A stretch of DNA of 64,000 nucleotides, taken from the NCBI RefSeq assembly GCF_008831285.2, contig NW_022204508.1, positions 744,001 through 808,000 on the forward strand. The letters are read 5' to 3'. The DNA is from Nymphaea colorata. Its lineage: Eukaryota > Streptophyta > Magnoliopsida > Nymphaeales > Nymphaeaceae. Shown one piece after another: positions 12,326-23,671 of this stretch; the stretch's first letter is position 1; the number at the start of each line of letters is the position of its first letter. Made by a program: the position numbers and the translations under genes. Under the pieces are notes generated by a model. That model ran no database searches, was not told where the DNA came from, and saw nothing but the letters and a program-made list of their open reading frames with translations.

Positions 12326-12840
12326 AGGATGTTCATTGACTCGAGGCAGCTCGGGCTCAACTTGAACCCGCTCAGTTAAACTCAAGTTGAGCTCAGCCCG
12401 TTTAGTAAAAGATTTGAGTTTGAGTTGAAAAATGAGCTCGATTAACTTAACAAGTTGAGCGCGAGCTAGGCAGGCTCAGCTTGACTAAACTTGATTAAGC
12501 TTGCAGAAAGAAAATATATAAAACACGCTGCACCATATTGTCACAAGTGGAAAGTTACCCCAACGGGTTTCCTTGTGGCTGACAACCTTGACGTTCAAGG
12601 TTCCAACATGGGCATCTTCAGTCATATTAAAACAATTTTTTAATGAATGGTTTGGCTCAGCTCCAACCGAGGTTAATGAACGGCTTGGCTAAGCTCAAGC
12701 CAAACCTCGGCTCAAGCCTAACCGAGACGAATTTGAGCTTTTAAGCTCAAGCTGAGCAGAACTGGAGCTAGCCAACTTGATCTCGACAAGCTCGATTTCT
12801 GGCTTATAGTGCTTGAACCGAGTTTGAGCCAGCCCAGGTT
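12326..12840. repeat. GAGCTC/AAGCTT-rich degenerate repeat
   Basis: A 0.5-kb stretch crowded with GAGCTC, GAGCTCAAG, CTCAAGTTGAGCT and similar near-palindromic hexamers on both strands, split by about 150 bases of ordinary sequence (about 12505-12650). Related sequence recurs at about 24950-25060, 47325-47450, 61190-61310 and, as the mirror copy, 39615-40135. It has no coding capacity. This is an unclassified plant repeat type. Confidence 0.55.
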
Positions 12841-12961
12841 AGGTGGACCTTGGCATTGTAATATTAAAATCATACTCACAGTATCTATTGTACCCAACAG
12901 ATATGGGTTATCTATGTATCTGCTTCTCCTGCTTCTTGCTTGTTGAATTCTTATATCTGCA

Positions 12962-13165
12962 GCAGGGCTGGAGCCAAGGGGTAAGTGGGGTTGGCAGGAG
13001 CCATGGCCTCCACGCCGCCACACACCAACCCCCATAAACCCCCAACCCACCCCCCAACCCCGTCAAATGTGTTGTTTTCGTCCCTGTAAAGATTTTCAAA
13101 ATATATATAATGGCAGTCGGTTCCTAGACTGTTTGGCCCCTTTAAGGGAAAAACCCTAGCTCTGC
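12962..13165. mobile_element. Candidate MITE, about 204 bp
   Basis: The ends are imperfect inverted repeats: GCAGGGCTGGAG at the left, and GCAGAGCTAGGG when the right end is read in reverse complement. There is no coding capacity. The interior is C-rich and followed by an AT-rich part. I cannot see a clear target-site duplication. It lies about 280 bases before LPXC exon 5. The mirror copy is at 39303-39503. Confidence 0.4.
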
Positions 13166-13442
13166 CTCTAATCAGTCGTCTTTTTTGGTCCAAGCTGGTC
13201 TATTCTCTGGGATTCAAATCTAAAGCTGTTTGATTAAGATAGACCATGCTCTTTCAATCAGCATATTTTTGAGGCAGAACGTGTGTATTCAGTATTTTTC
13301 TTTTTGTTGGTTGCAATGTTAATCCTTTGAACTAGAAGATATTAGAGTCCTGTTATAGTGCAAGCTTTGTTGGCAAAGATCACACATAGATGATATGCGA
13401 TTCAACTGTTTCACTTTGGTTTTATTTGTCTTCTTATTGCAG

Positions 13443-13507
13443 ATCAAAAGAATGTTGAGTCATGGCCTTGTAAAGGGTGGTTCACGTCAAAATTCCATGA
13501 TCTGTAG
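13443..13507 (+). CDS. LPXC: LPXC exon 5
   Basis: Acceptor TTATTGCAG, then 21 codons plus two bases: IKRMLSHGLVKGGSRQNSMIC, ending TGT AG before a GTTAGT donor at 13508. The LpxC family has (V/I)..M...GL(I/V)KGGSL.NA(I/V)V at this position, and phase 0 matches exon 4 despite 7.1 kb of intron. The next exon should begin with the AEHGW... block and the HK.LD.IGDL metal-binding motif. It is not found on either strand in this window. Confidence 0.85.
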
Positions 13508-15176
13508 GTTAGTTAGCTTTCTTTTCTTAACTTTCAGATGGTGTCTTTGCAATGTCAGTTGGCCATGCTTGGTATTGATATGGCCAGCAAGAATGAGTCA
13601 AACAAAATCCATAGCATGGAGTGAAGCGTCAAAAGACCAAAGGAAATGATGGGGAGCCATGGAACACCCGAGCCAAAAGTAGAGGCAAAGGTGAATCAGA
13701 AAGAAGAAGAAATGAGCCAAGTAGGGGCGTGGTTTGGAGACAAGTGGGTGAAAGTTGGCATAGCAAAGAAAATGTTATTTCAAATGTGTGATGCAGAACT
13801 GGGTGTGTGGGAAGTACAGATCTTGACAAAAAAAGAGAATGGGCTGGTCGGAAGTGGCTAGATGTCATAACTAAGAACCAACAAAGGCAGTACAAGTACG
13901 CATGAGGTCAAGAATGCCAAAACCCCCCAAGAGCCAAGGATGAGTAACAACCTTCCGATGCACAAGACAATCCGAGGGGTGCTCACCTCCCCAAAAAAAG
14001 TGCTAGAGGAGACGATTGAGACTAGTGAATGTGGCATCAGATGGCTTGTAAAGACCAAGAGCATGGAGTGTGATGGAGGCTAGACATTGCTAGACCAAGG
14101 TGATTCTACGGTGAATGAGAGGACGTTAGCCTACCAGTCTTGCTGCAACCAAAGCATGCTCTGCAAAAAGTGCAGTTGCAGGATCGACATGGAAGAGTGA
14201 CAGCTGACAATATGATTAATGAAACCCAGAGGCTGAGTCAAAAAGCTGAAGCAACTACCAAACTCTAGCAATCTGCTGCGGGGAGGTAGTGTCAAAGATG
14301 ATGAAATCGTCTGCATATTGAATGATGGAGAAACAGAAAAAGCTAGGGAGTGGCAACACTTCGAAAAAGTTAGAATCTGACGAAGACTTGAAGAGGGTAG
14401 CAAAAGCTTGAGCAACAAGGTTAAAGGGAAGCGGAGAAAGGGGACAGCCCTCACGATGCCCATGATGCAATGAGCAGAACTGATCGACAGACTCATTAAA
14501 GGAAATGGCCATCTGAGCCCTGACAACTGGTCCAAAGTCGAACCCATGGAGGAGGAAGAAGAGGAAATCTCAGCTGACCGAATGAAAAGCTTTTGCGATA
14601 TCAAGCTTAAGGATAAATGATGGAGAGCGGGAAGAGTAGATGCAATGGACAACCTCATTTGCTAAGAAGACTTGTGACGGAAGACATGACAAGATAGAGA
14701 CAGGAAGCAAGAACTCTACCCATAAGCTTAATAATGAGTGCCAAGGATAGAGATAGGGCAAAGGTCCCAAATACTGGAGGCGTTTGCCCTCTTAGGAATA
14801 AGAACACAGACAGCTCTGTTAAATTCCTCAAAGGGGATGGAGTTGGTACCAAACTCTTGAAAGAAGACCATGAAAAGGATAGAGATAGGGCAAAGGTCTC
14901 AATACTGGAGGCGTTTGCCCTCTTAGGAATAAGAACACAGACAGCTCTGTTAAATTCCCCAAAGGGGAAGGAGTTGGTACCAAATTCTTGAAAGAAGACC
15001 ATGAAATCAGGCTGGTAACAGGGCCACAAGACTCAGAAGAATTCAAGAGGAAACCATTTGATACCAAGCGACTTGCCAGCCTTGAGGGCCCAAACTGCTT
15101 CCTTAATATCGTCAAGTTGAAAGGCATGCTCAGACCGATAAAATCTGAAAAGGAAGCTGGACGAGGATAGCAAAGA
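13508..15176 (-). pseudogene. LINE (L1-type) reverse-transcriptase remnant, copy 1
   Basis: Read on the minus strand: an RT N-terminal block (AVWALKAGKSLGIKWFPLEFF, family form ..KAPGPDGF..EFF), then FNRAVCVLIPKRANASS, KLDIAKAFHSVS, HREGCPLSPLPFNLVAQAFA, and the catalytic YADD in QYADDFIIFD (about 14300). A later LGGFGILDL block (about 13910) belongs to the linker before the C-terminal zinc region. No endonuclease domain is present, so it is 5'-truncated near 15176. Stops, shifts and a 132-bp internal duplication disable it. No poly(A) tail is visible. It separates LPXC exon 5 from any downstream exon. Confidence 0.82.
14743..15005. repeat. 132-bp tandem duplication inside the LINE RT
   Basis: The block starting AAGGATAGAGATAGGGCAAA at 14743 restarts at 14875 with a few substitutions and a 1-bp deletion. 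It repeats the NRAVCVLIPKRAN coding segment. The right arm carries it too; the third copy has only one unit. Confidence 0.85.
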
Positions 15177-18100
15177 TCTGCAGTGATAATCACTTAAATT
15201 GGTAAGCTTTTCTGAGCCTTTAACTATAAAATTCAGATTCCATATACCTTACGGCATGGAAATATGTATAGTTAGAGTGCACATTTGTCAGGTACGCATG
15301 AAAGAAGCTAATTTTAAGCTATTGGCAGTACTGATTACATATGGAACTAAATCACCACCTTCCCCATTTATTGGAACCAGCCTTAAAAAGAAGCTGACCG
15401 TTTATTTGACTCAGACAAATGTGATGTGATGAATTAAGAAGAGAAATATGGGTATACATACATTTGATTTGGGACAGATCGATTATCGTTGCAGGCTATG
15501 AAATAGACCTGTAAAGTACCATTTGATTGCAAGAACAACGGTTCTTAAAACACTTGTCCTTAGAATAAGTGTCCTAAGAACAAAGAGTTAATGTCCATAT
15601 GAACAAGTTGTAATTCTGTATAGTGTTTAGTGTTTGCTTGCCAGAATTTTCAACATGTGACATTTTACCATATATTCTCTCTCTCTCTCAAAAACACATT
15701 ATAAAACATGTGAACTAATAAAAATATTCTTTTTCGATATAAAAAATTCACATACGACAAAGAAAAATATTTTTTTTAAAACATATTAAAAATATAAGCC
15801 TATTAAAATTCACTTTTTTTCTCTCTCTACACACGGAAGACTTAAAATCAACATAAAATGAAAGAAAATACTTAAGAAAATATGTAAAAAAAACATGCAA
15901 TCCTATAAAATACTCTCTCTCTTGGTCTTTGTCTTTCTATCTCTATAAATACAATTGACCTAAAATTTAGATACAATAAAGAAAATGCACAATAAAAGAT
16001 GTAAAAGATACATGAGCCAAAAATATTATTTATCTGCCATGGTCTGCTTTCAAACTTTAGACCGTTTAAAGTAATACTGAATGGTTTTTTATTTTTTATT
16101 TTTTTTCATACAACTTCTGCCATGATTTAACTGCGATCCACTTCAAGATCGGTTGTCAATGTTTTACCAAACTGAAGCCATTATAGGGAGATCCTATTTG
16201 AAATTTGCTAAAATTATTGATGGTTGCTAATGAACATGGCTATATGAGAGTGTGCGGTTTGGCAGTCCATCTCATAAACTTACCATGAATTTTTCTTTCT
16301 TCTAATTTTACAAAAAATTTTCTACTATTTTGAATTGAGGATTGGCAAGACCCATGCATGCAAAGCAAAATACTATTGATATGACTGCTCTCCAAGTCTC
16401 AACCTCGTAATTCATTATATACCAAAGATGAAAGGCCTCAAATTTATATAATGTTTTGTGCCCATGCAGAAAAAAGACACAAGCCATCAAACTCTTAATT
16501 CTCTTTAAATTAAATGCCCCAAGCAGAACGCTCACAAACTTGCATGCACACGGCGCCATTAATCGAATTGAGAGGTACTTAGATGCACTTTCTACAAAAG
16601 AAGAATGAAACAGGTGATACTACAGTTCATTTTCCAATGAAAATTCCCATCATATTCTGCTTTTCTGGACGTCTCCAAATTCTGAATATGCACAATCAAT
16701 TGTAGTAGATGTAGGAAGTGGGACCAGAAGAGGAAAACTGAGGTTCATGCCTCTAAAGATCCCCACATTGGTATGACTTTAAATGAAAAACAAAATTTTT
16801 GTACATATCAAATGGATCATTTTCAGTATACAATGTCAACTTTTTCAATATACATTGTCAGTGGACATGAGCCGGTGAACAAGATCAAATGGAGATGGTA
16901 ATGCTCTGTCATGGACATTGGGAAGATTGGAGCCAATGATCCTGGATCATTGTAAGGTTCACGCAAGAGATAGAGAAGCAAAAATAAATTTGCTTACAAA
17001 TGCCAAATGTGGACCAGATGAACTAAAATACAAATCAGAATTTCAGCAAACACTTCATATGCATAAAAAAAAAAACACCTTCTCAGCATCAAAAATCATA
17101 TGCAGCAACCACCTCAAGCTTATAAGATACAATGGAATTAACGTAAAAAAATATAAAAAAGGGAAATACATGCCAATTTAAGTTTTAAATGTCCTTGTTG
17201 AAGAACTGATGGATTGAGATCTTGAACCAGATTCAACTTATTGTTTATGTGGAAGAAATGAAGAAAGTGAAAACTACTTGTTCCTCGTTATTTTCATTTT
17301 CATTTACTGCAGTGGCTAAAACTTGGGCCTCTAGGCTACCCGATACTATTTCCATAACTAAAATAAACAGGTATGAGAATAGCGGATCTCCCTAGGGAAG
17401 ACCTGGTTTAAGATGCAACCAAGCTCCCTCCCTCCCACTGATGAGATGGTCTGAGGAAACTGACGTGACTAGTACCTTAAATTTGAGAGACCTGGCATTG
17501 GCTGAAACCCAAATGCCTCAGGGCCCCGTTCTTTTTGGTCCCCCGACTTAATACGCTGCTGCCATTTAAATGTAGTTTAAAACCCTCACTCACCAGAGAA
17601 AGTTGAGTGTGGTACGATGAAAAGAGAAAAAGGTATTTTGGTAATTTTGAAAAAGAAATATTTTTCATTTTTTTATTTTTATTTTATTTTTATTTGTATC
17701 ATGTAAACTAAAGATATTTTAATCACAAAATTAGTGCACTAGTATAATGCAAATAACCAAATTTTCACGCTCACACCATCCATTGCCATAATTGCGACCC
17801 CTTCCTCGTCCTGGACGACCAGGAATTTGTTGTGGGCTGTAAAAAAAAGTGACATTAATTAACACGGATTTCAATTTCATGTACAAATAATCGCGAGAAT
17901 GACCAATTTATATAAAAGCAATTGTTGTTTGATTGGCGCATGAGTTGTGTAAATTAATCACGAGAACAATGAATAATTTATCTATTTATTTATTTTAATG
18001 AAATAATACTAATGACACATGGGTGAAATAATATATAACATATATTATTATATTTTAAATGTTACTCAGTTCATTATTAGCATAATTTTAGGGCTTGTTT

Positions 18101-18902
18101 GGTTTCAAATCTAGAATTTTTTTCTTGCTTTTCACTTCAGATTCTGTAAAAATGATGCTTTAATGTGTACGTGTATATCCATAAGATTGGTGTTAGTTTA
18201 CTGTAGATATATCTCTTAATAATGAAATATTGAGCTAGTAAGTGGTCCGGTTTGTGTTCGGATCTACCTTAACGGAACTTGTCCTTGGACAGAATTTTTG
18301 AAAGTTCCCTTCCAGATCAAAACATTGTTGGTGCGCTGGAAAATATTCAACATTTACATGTAATCAAGCTGGATAATATTATAGTCAGGGGTTCAAGGCT
18401 CGCTCTTTGTTGCGGGTTCGGTCATATGACTAAATTATGCGCCAGGTGTGAGTTTGATTATGACAGCCATTCAGTTTTCTTTACCCAACTTGACTAAAAA
18501 TTTGTTTCCTGGATACAGTAATATTGAGATTTTAATTTGCTGACGCATTTTCTTCCCTAACTTTATATATAACAACAATTTAGTTTCGTTGTTGTATGTT
18601 TTAAGGTAGATCAAAGGGTTCAGCCAAGATGACTAAATCATTTCAAACGCTCTCCTGCTTGTCTCACGTTTGCTGAAAACAGTTGCAAACTATTGACTCT
18701 TTAACATTCTCTCTACTTGGAGATGGAAAACATGACCACAAAAAAAATTGCAAGAACCAAATCAAACAAGGGGGAAAGAGAGAGAGAAAGGAGCCGATGA
18801 AATGCAAATTTGCATATTTAAAGAATAGATTAGTTACACGCATTTCAAACAATTTAAAATGAATAAAAAAAGTTAAGCAGCATGATGTAGCAATACTACA
18901 GA
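15177..18902. other. Non-coding part of the duplicated unit, copy 1
   Basis: AT-rich with short CT/GA runs. I recognise no gene. An 83-codon minus-strand frame at 16308-16559 is open in all three copies, but the copies are too similar for that to prove coding. Near 17765-17835 the minus strand reads PGRPGRGRGRNYGNG, like the arginine/glycine-rich part of a copia gag, which suggests a tiny relic. Confidence 0.5.
17762..17835 (-). pseudogene. Possible copia gag zinc-region relic, copy 1
   Basis: About 25 codons on the minus strand give PQQIPGRPGRGRGRNYGNG, resembling the basic Gly/Arg stretch near the gag zinc knuckle. No other gag motif flanks it. The same sequence stands at about 34608-34685 (+) and about 51500-51575 (-). 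Confidence 0.3.
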
Positions 18903-20560
18903 TCATCTCCTATCGTCTAACCTTTTCCCAAGACAGTCCTTTAAATGCTGTGGCAGATGGAGTGCAGGACATGATCTGTAAATTGTCAAATCTTCAAGCT
19001 TCGGGAGGCAGGCAATCTGTTGCTTTGCATCCGTATGACATGTTCCTGCTGCATCATTTTGTTGGGGAGTAACATCATTGACGTCCATTAGAGACTTGAG
19101 ATTGGGGAAGTTTTAAGAGATAACTGTCTCCGTTGCCAGAGGCATTGCCAGTGGCCTCCCAAACTGATGTCCTCATTAAAACCTTGTAGGTGCAGTTCCT
19201 CCAGTAGGGATAGAGCCCACACCCATTTAGGCACCCTTCCCCATTTGAGCTCTTCAACCCTCGAGTCTATCAAAGTCAGATCCTTGAGGGAGGGTAGAAA
19301 TGTTGATAGCTGATCTGATGGCAATGACAGCGTTGATTCCATAGCTGCCCCATCCAAGAGCATCAGATTGAGGTTGGGCAGGTGCTAAAGCAAGTTCTAC
19401 TCCAATCTTGCATTTGGGCAATTCAACACTGTCAGGGCACGGAGCCGAGTCGCTTGACCGTCATGCCCCGGCAGCTCGGACAGAGCATAAATCAAGCCTT
19501 CTGTCTGCATCTTTGGACGGTTCTGAAATTCCACCTCTCTTAAGCATGCATAAAAGTTTCTGTTGCTAATTCCCTTGATCCAGCTGCTGGCCATCCTTCT
19601 CATTTGGGCAAATTCCATGCTCTCAGATCCTCAAGTGAAGGAAGGTGAGCAGGGAGCTGCTTCAGAGTGTTCAGATTAGACAACCACAGCCTCTTTCAAT
19701 CTGGCATGTGTACATCAGCTACTTGCTCTAACCTCTCACAATATCTCACCTCCAACCACTCCAAGGCAGGCATGTTAGCGAGAGTCTTTAACTTATAACA
19801 TCCATACACATCCAACCACAGTGTAGGGCAGGTGTTGACCTCCAACTTCTCCAATGATTTAATTCCTATCACTGTTGCCCACAATGGGAAACATTGCAGC
19901 CGTAATGTCTGCAGCTCCACATAGTTGGTGTCCAAATACCACACAGGCCTTTCACCTTTATAATCGCAAATTCCCAAGCTCTCTATGCCATGTGGAGGTT
20001 CCAAAGCCTCCAGCAAACCCTTCTGTTCCGAAGCACTGCCCACTATGTCATTTTTTCCCACCTTGAAGTCTAATTCCACACCAATTGGCTCGTGCTTCTC
20101 CTTAAGATGTGCGTCTTTTGCATCAATTACTTTCACCCTTCCCCCTTCCAAACGTTCTACTGACAAGTACCCCTTTAGTTTGTTCAAGTCTTTCAGTTCC
20201 CTAATATTGCATCCCTTTATGTCCCCTTTGCCATAACATACAAGAAACCTTTTTAAGGTCCGTAAATTGGTAAGCTTCCCCAAGCCTTTGGCTATAAAAA
20301 GTTTCCCAAACCTTCGGCTATAAAATTCAAACGCGTTGCATGTTCAAGCTCAAGATACCTCTAGTTGCGGAGTTCTCCCATTTCGTTGGGCAGCTCTTCA
20401 ATTTTACTATGATTTAAATTCAATGTTTGCAGGTTCTAGAGTCTACCGATTGAATTGGGCAACTGTCTCACATCAGAAAGGCTAAGATCAAGATATTTTA
20501 GAAGTGAAAGGTTTTGAATGGGAGTTTGGTAGCTCATGTATCTGACATTTCATCAAGTGG
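18903..20560 (-). pseudogene. NLR leucine-rich-repeat pseudogene, copy 1
   Basis: The minus strand encodes an R13L1-type LRR domain of RGA/RPP13-like plant NLR immune receptors. It has canonical repeats near 20350-20520 (LPNSIGRL, LNLNHSKIEELP), GLGKLTNLRTLKRFLV, LKGYLSVERLEGG, then 'ALEPPHGIESLGI'-type repeats and a C-terminal CPALHLPQHLKDCLG ending at 18903. No NB-ARC or coiled-coil domain is in the window. A shared TGA after VADVHMPD (19696) and frame changes near 19400-19620 show decay before duplication. This copy alone lacks 51 codons (153 bp, in frame) between NTCPT and WLDVYG. Intact relatives recognise pathogen effectors; this fragment cannot. Confidence 0.88.
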
Positions 20561-21108
20561 CTTTAATATAAAAAGTCATCCAGCCCTTGGCTTCAATCAA
20601 ATTGCTGCTTATTTTGTCCTGTCTGTGCCTGCCATTCAAATGAATTTTCCCTTCAGTAGTGGTGTGACCCGTTTCCCTCTTCAATCTGGTGAAATACGTT
20701 TATAATAATATGGCACATAGGAAAATACTCAATCACACATTTTTTTACTAAGTTATGCTAAAGAAGAAGTTAAATTATTTAATTTACTAGCAGTTAAATA
20801 AATCTGATGGAAAGAATCCCCAACCGAAGCCTTCTACATCTCTTAGAGTTCCTCTTTTCAGGTTTGTCAGATTTCGTGTTAATGCTCTTGTTTATCTGAT
20901 TTTGTAAATTTTGCATATTCAATCTTCAACTCACATTTATTTTGATATTGAATGTGACCAAATGCTGCTGCAAACAATTTGCTGGACTTTAGAGTCAAAT
21001 TTGGGGTCGGTCACAAAAGTAAATATTGAATCCATTAAACCAGATCCAAACTTTGTCATAATGTTATGATCGGCATAAAGTCACATGAGAGTGTGTGTCT
21101 GTATATGT

Positions 21109-21135
21109 AAATATATATATATATATATATATAAG

Positions 21136-21171
<36 letters not shown>

Positions 21172-21172
21172 T
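21109..21172. repeat. (TA)n followed by (GA)n microsatellite, copy 1
   Basis: Two TA runs interrupted by AAGTATA, then GAGAGAGAGA. The length differs in the mirror (31263-31320) and third (54978-55035) copies. Confidence 0.9.
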
Positions 21173-21391
21173 GAGCATAATATTAGCAAAAGCATTTGGC
21201 TAACGATGGTAGAACAAAAGCAGCAATTACTTGTGTCTGAATCCAACGTTCAAACCAGTTTTTTTTTAAATTAACCGTTCACATATTATCTTAAAAATAA
21301 TTTGGTAGGTGAACCAAGCTAATAATTGAGATCAAAATAAGTCTGAAACCATTTTCTCCATGCCTAATGTTATTAAGATTTTCCTTGAGTA

Positions 21392-21393
21392 TA

Positions 21394-21472
<79 letters not shown>
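21392..21472. repeat. (TA)n microsatellite, copy 1
   Basis: About 80 bases of TA. The third copy has only about 28 bases at 55254-55281. The right-arm copy (30976-31042) is also long. Confidence 0.9.
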
Positions 21473-22375
21473 TATGACAATTATTGGACATGGATTGAAT
21501 TTCATGACCCACATTTTTTGGTAAACTTAGAACAATTAAAACTGCTAGTTTTAAATTTTCGTGTATCCAGTTTCTCTCTAGTTTTTTTTTCCATACCTAT
21601 AAATTTGTACCTTTGGAGTTCAAATGCGAAGGAAAAATTTCAAAAATCCGACTGGAATCTGGGTTACCACAGTGGCAGTGGCGAACAGCCATAAATAGTA
21701 GAGTGCTCCATGGATTTGGTACTCCATCAAGTTGTTCTACCATTGCAATTTCATGACCACACTGTTTATGTAAGAACAGTACATTATGGTTGTTAGTACA
21801 ATTTAATGGTCTGCCCCCTTCTTTAATTTCTAGTTGCTGAATTTATAAGAAAGAATAAACCCGTCGGTTGGCATTAGAAGTACAACGTGCCCATTGCTTA
21901 ATTTGGACTATGGTGAGCCCATGTGCTCTACAAGCTGGCAAGGTATATGGCCCAATCCCTATCTTCTACGGTCACGTACAAAACCACCCAGTTTCAACCA
22001 CATCTTACCCAAATAAAGAAATGTTTCTTTATTCCTCAGCAATCACTTCCCAATCATCTCAGCTTCAGCAGAAATACTGTTTTTAGCTTTACCAAACATG
22101 AACATATTTCTTGAAAGTCCATAGGCACCAAATGACAGTGTGGAAGGTAACTTTCCAACACTTGTTGCCAGCCTCGCTTAACACTGTTGTTCTTAGCTAC
22201 CATTGTCAACATCATTACTGCTAGAAAACATCATTACTGCTAGAGAGCAAGAAACCGAAAAAAGTGATCTGCATCTTCCTCTTGTCATTTATACATGAAG
22301 AACCATTGCACTTCAATCTATCTAAAGTAGGGAATGAGAATCTGCCTACATAAGCAATATACACAAACTTATTTT

Positions 22376-22985
22376 TTCTCTCTTTTATGAATCTCCCTGT
22401 TTCTCTCACCTCTTTCAATTTCTCTCCTAAAATCTCTCTTTTTATTTCTCTTCGGTTTATCTCTCACCTTTAAATATCTTTCTCTTTTGCCTGGAAATCA
22501 TTTTCTCTTCGTTTCTCTTGAATTTATTTCTTTTCTGAGTCACTCTCTCTCTCGCTGTCTCTCTTCAATTTTCTCTCTTAAAATCTCTTTATCTTTCTTT
22601 CGTTAATCTCTCCCTCTCTCTCTTCTGTTTGTATCTTAAAATCTCTCATTCTCTCTGTCAATCTCTCTCTCTCTCTCTCCCCCCATGTTGTCTCCCTTTC
22701 TTTCTCTGCCTCCCTTTCATTTCTTTTTTACGATCTCTTTTTCTATCTCTTCGATCTCACTCTCGGCAATTTCTCTCTTAAAACATCATTTTCTCTTAAT
22801 GTTATTAATCTCTCTATTTGATTTCTCCCTCTGTACCTTCCCTTCTCTTTCTTTATGATTTCTCTATGAAAATTTCTCTCCATTATTAATCTCTTTCTGT
22901 CTATCCTAGATTTGCCTCTCTCTCTCTCTGTGTCTCCTTCCCTCCGCCCCCCCTCTGTCTCTCTCTCTCTTGTCTGTCTCTTTTA
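22376..22985. repeat. CT-rich polypyrimidine tract, copy 1
   Basis: About 600 bases dominated by CTCT, TCTC and TTTCTC on the plus strand, with no coding capacity. The mirror GA tract is at about 29460-30075 and the third copy at about 56128-56705. Confidence 0.9.
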
Positions 22986-23671
22986 ACATTATAAATAAGG
23001 TTGAACTACTATATAACTTTTATTATGAATAAGGTTGATCTTTGCTGGCTCTCTCTCTCTCTCTCTCTATACATAAATGCAACATTGATCCATGACTGCT
23101 GCTAAATAAATCCAGAAGAAAACCTCAACCCCAATCTTCTACGTCACCTGGATCTGTACTTCACTGACAATTAAGAAGGAAAAAAAAAAAGAACATTAGA
23201 GGCAAGTGCGCTCATGCAGGGGTAAGCTAATAAAATAAGAATGATATTAAAGTAAAGATGAAAAAACTTGCTAAATCACATCCTAACTAGTGTAACATGG
23301 TGCCAGATATATGTTGCCCGCAGTGGCACGTGATCACTTAATACCATTCAGTCATTTAGATCCCAATCCAGTAATCAAGAACATATTGATAGTCTTTTTT
23401 TTCCAGACTGTGATTCATTTTTTTAAATAGAAATTATTTGTTTTAATATTTTTTGCAGTAATTATTTTTCTTGCTTTAAAATATTAAAAAAAACAAATAC
23501 CAATAACTTGAAAAACTTGTCAGAGTTATAGAAGAAATTAGGCAGTGCTGAGAATAATGTGAGAAGGCAAATCAGATTGTTGACTGTCCTTACGTCTCTT
23601 AGTTGTCCAATATGCAGTTTCTAGGTAGAATATTTATTGCTTTCTTCTTATTCTTCTCCTTTCAACAGAAT

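Larger units (their letters stand above)
2794..13507 (+). pseudogene. LPXC: LPXC: UDP-3-O-acyl-N-acetylglucosamine deacetylase, 3'-truncated
   Basis: Known role: LpxC is a zinc enzyme that removes the acetyl group from UDP-3-O-acyl-GlcNAc, the committed step of lipid A-type synthesis; the plant enzyme is mitochondrial. Five phase-compatible exons are visible: 2794-2943, 3522-3821, 4364-4570, 6221-6322 and 13443-13507. Together they give about 274 residues. Family motifs are GKGLHSG, the zinc-ligand motif TEHLLSALE (His about residue 128), VDNCRIEM, DGSARRWVDA, IGCQWFS, ARTFCIYEE and GLVKGGS. Missing are the downstream exons with the HK.LD.IGDL zinc ligands and the GHAL motif, roughly the last 60-70 residues. 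A LINE begins shortly after exon 5, and intron 4 (7.1 kb) holds a copia element. As assembled, the gene cannot encode a complete active site. A real 3' end displaced by rearrangement or mis-assembly is the alternative. Confidence 0.85.
9979..23671 (+). repeat. Giant inverted repeat, left arm
   Basis: About 13.7 kb whose reverse complement is found at 28813-42474. Paired landmarks keep a nearly constant coordinate sum of about 52,450 (for example 18903/33542, 16918/35527, 13443/39025). It contains the copia RT-RNase H end, the GAGCTC repeat, the MITE candidate, LPXC exon 5, the LINE, the LRR pseudogene and the CT tract. Differences seen by eye are scattered single bases and indels, among them a 153-bp in-frame deletion private to this arm. 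Confidence 0.93.
20561..23671. other. Upstream flank of LRR copy 1, repeats only
   Basis: No gene recognised. It contains TA microsatellites at 21109-21156 and 21392-21472, and a 0.6-kb CT-rich tract at 22376-22985. Small reading frames here are chance frames in simple sequence. Confidence 0.55.

Noticed and set aside
13530-13660. Possible further LPXC exon after exon 5
   Set aside because: An AG acceptor (TTTCAG) precedes an open stretch, but the residues (MVSLQCQLAMLG...) do not match the LpxC AEHGW block.
18279-18497. GGTTCAAGGCTCG and GGGTTCGGTC resembling a tRNA-type B box (SINE)
   Set aside because: No A box at the correct distance, no tail and no target duplication, so not supportable.
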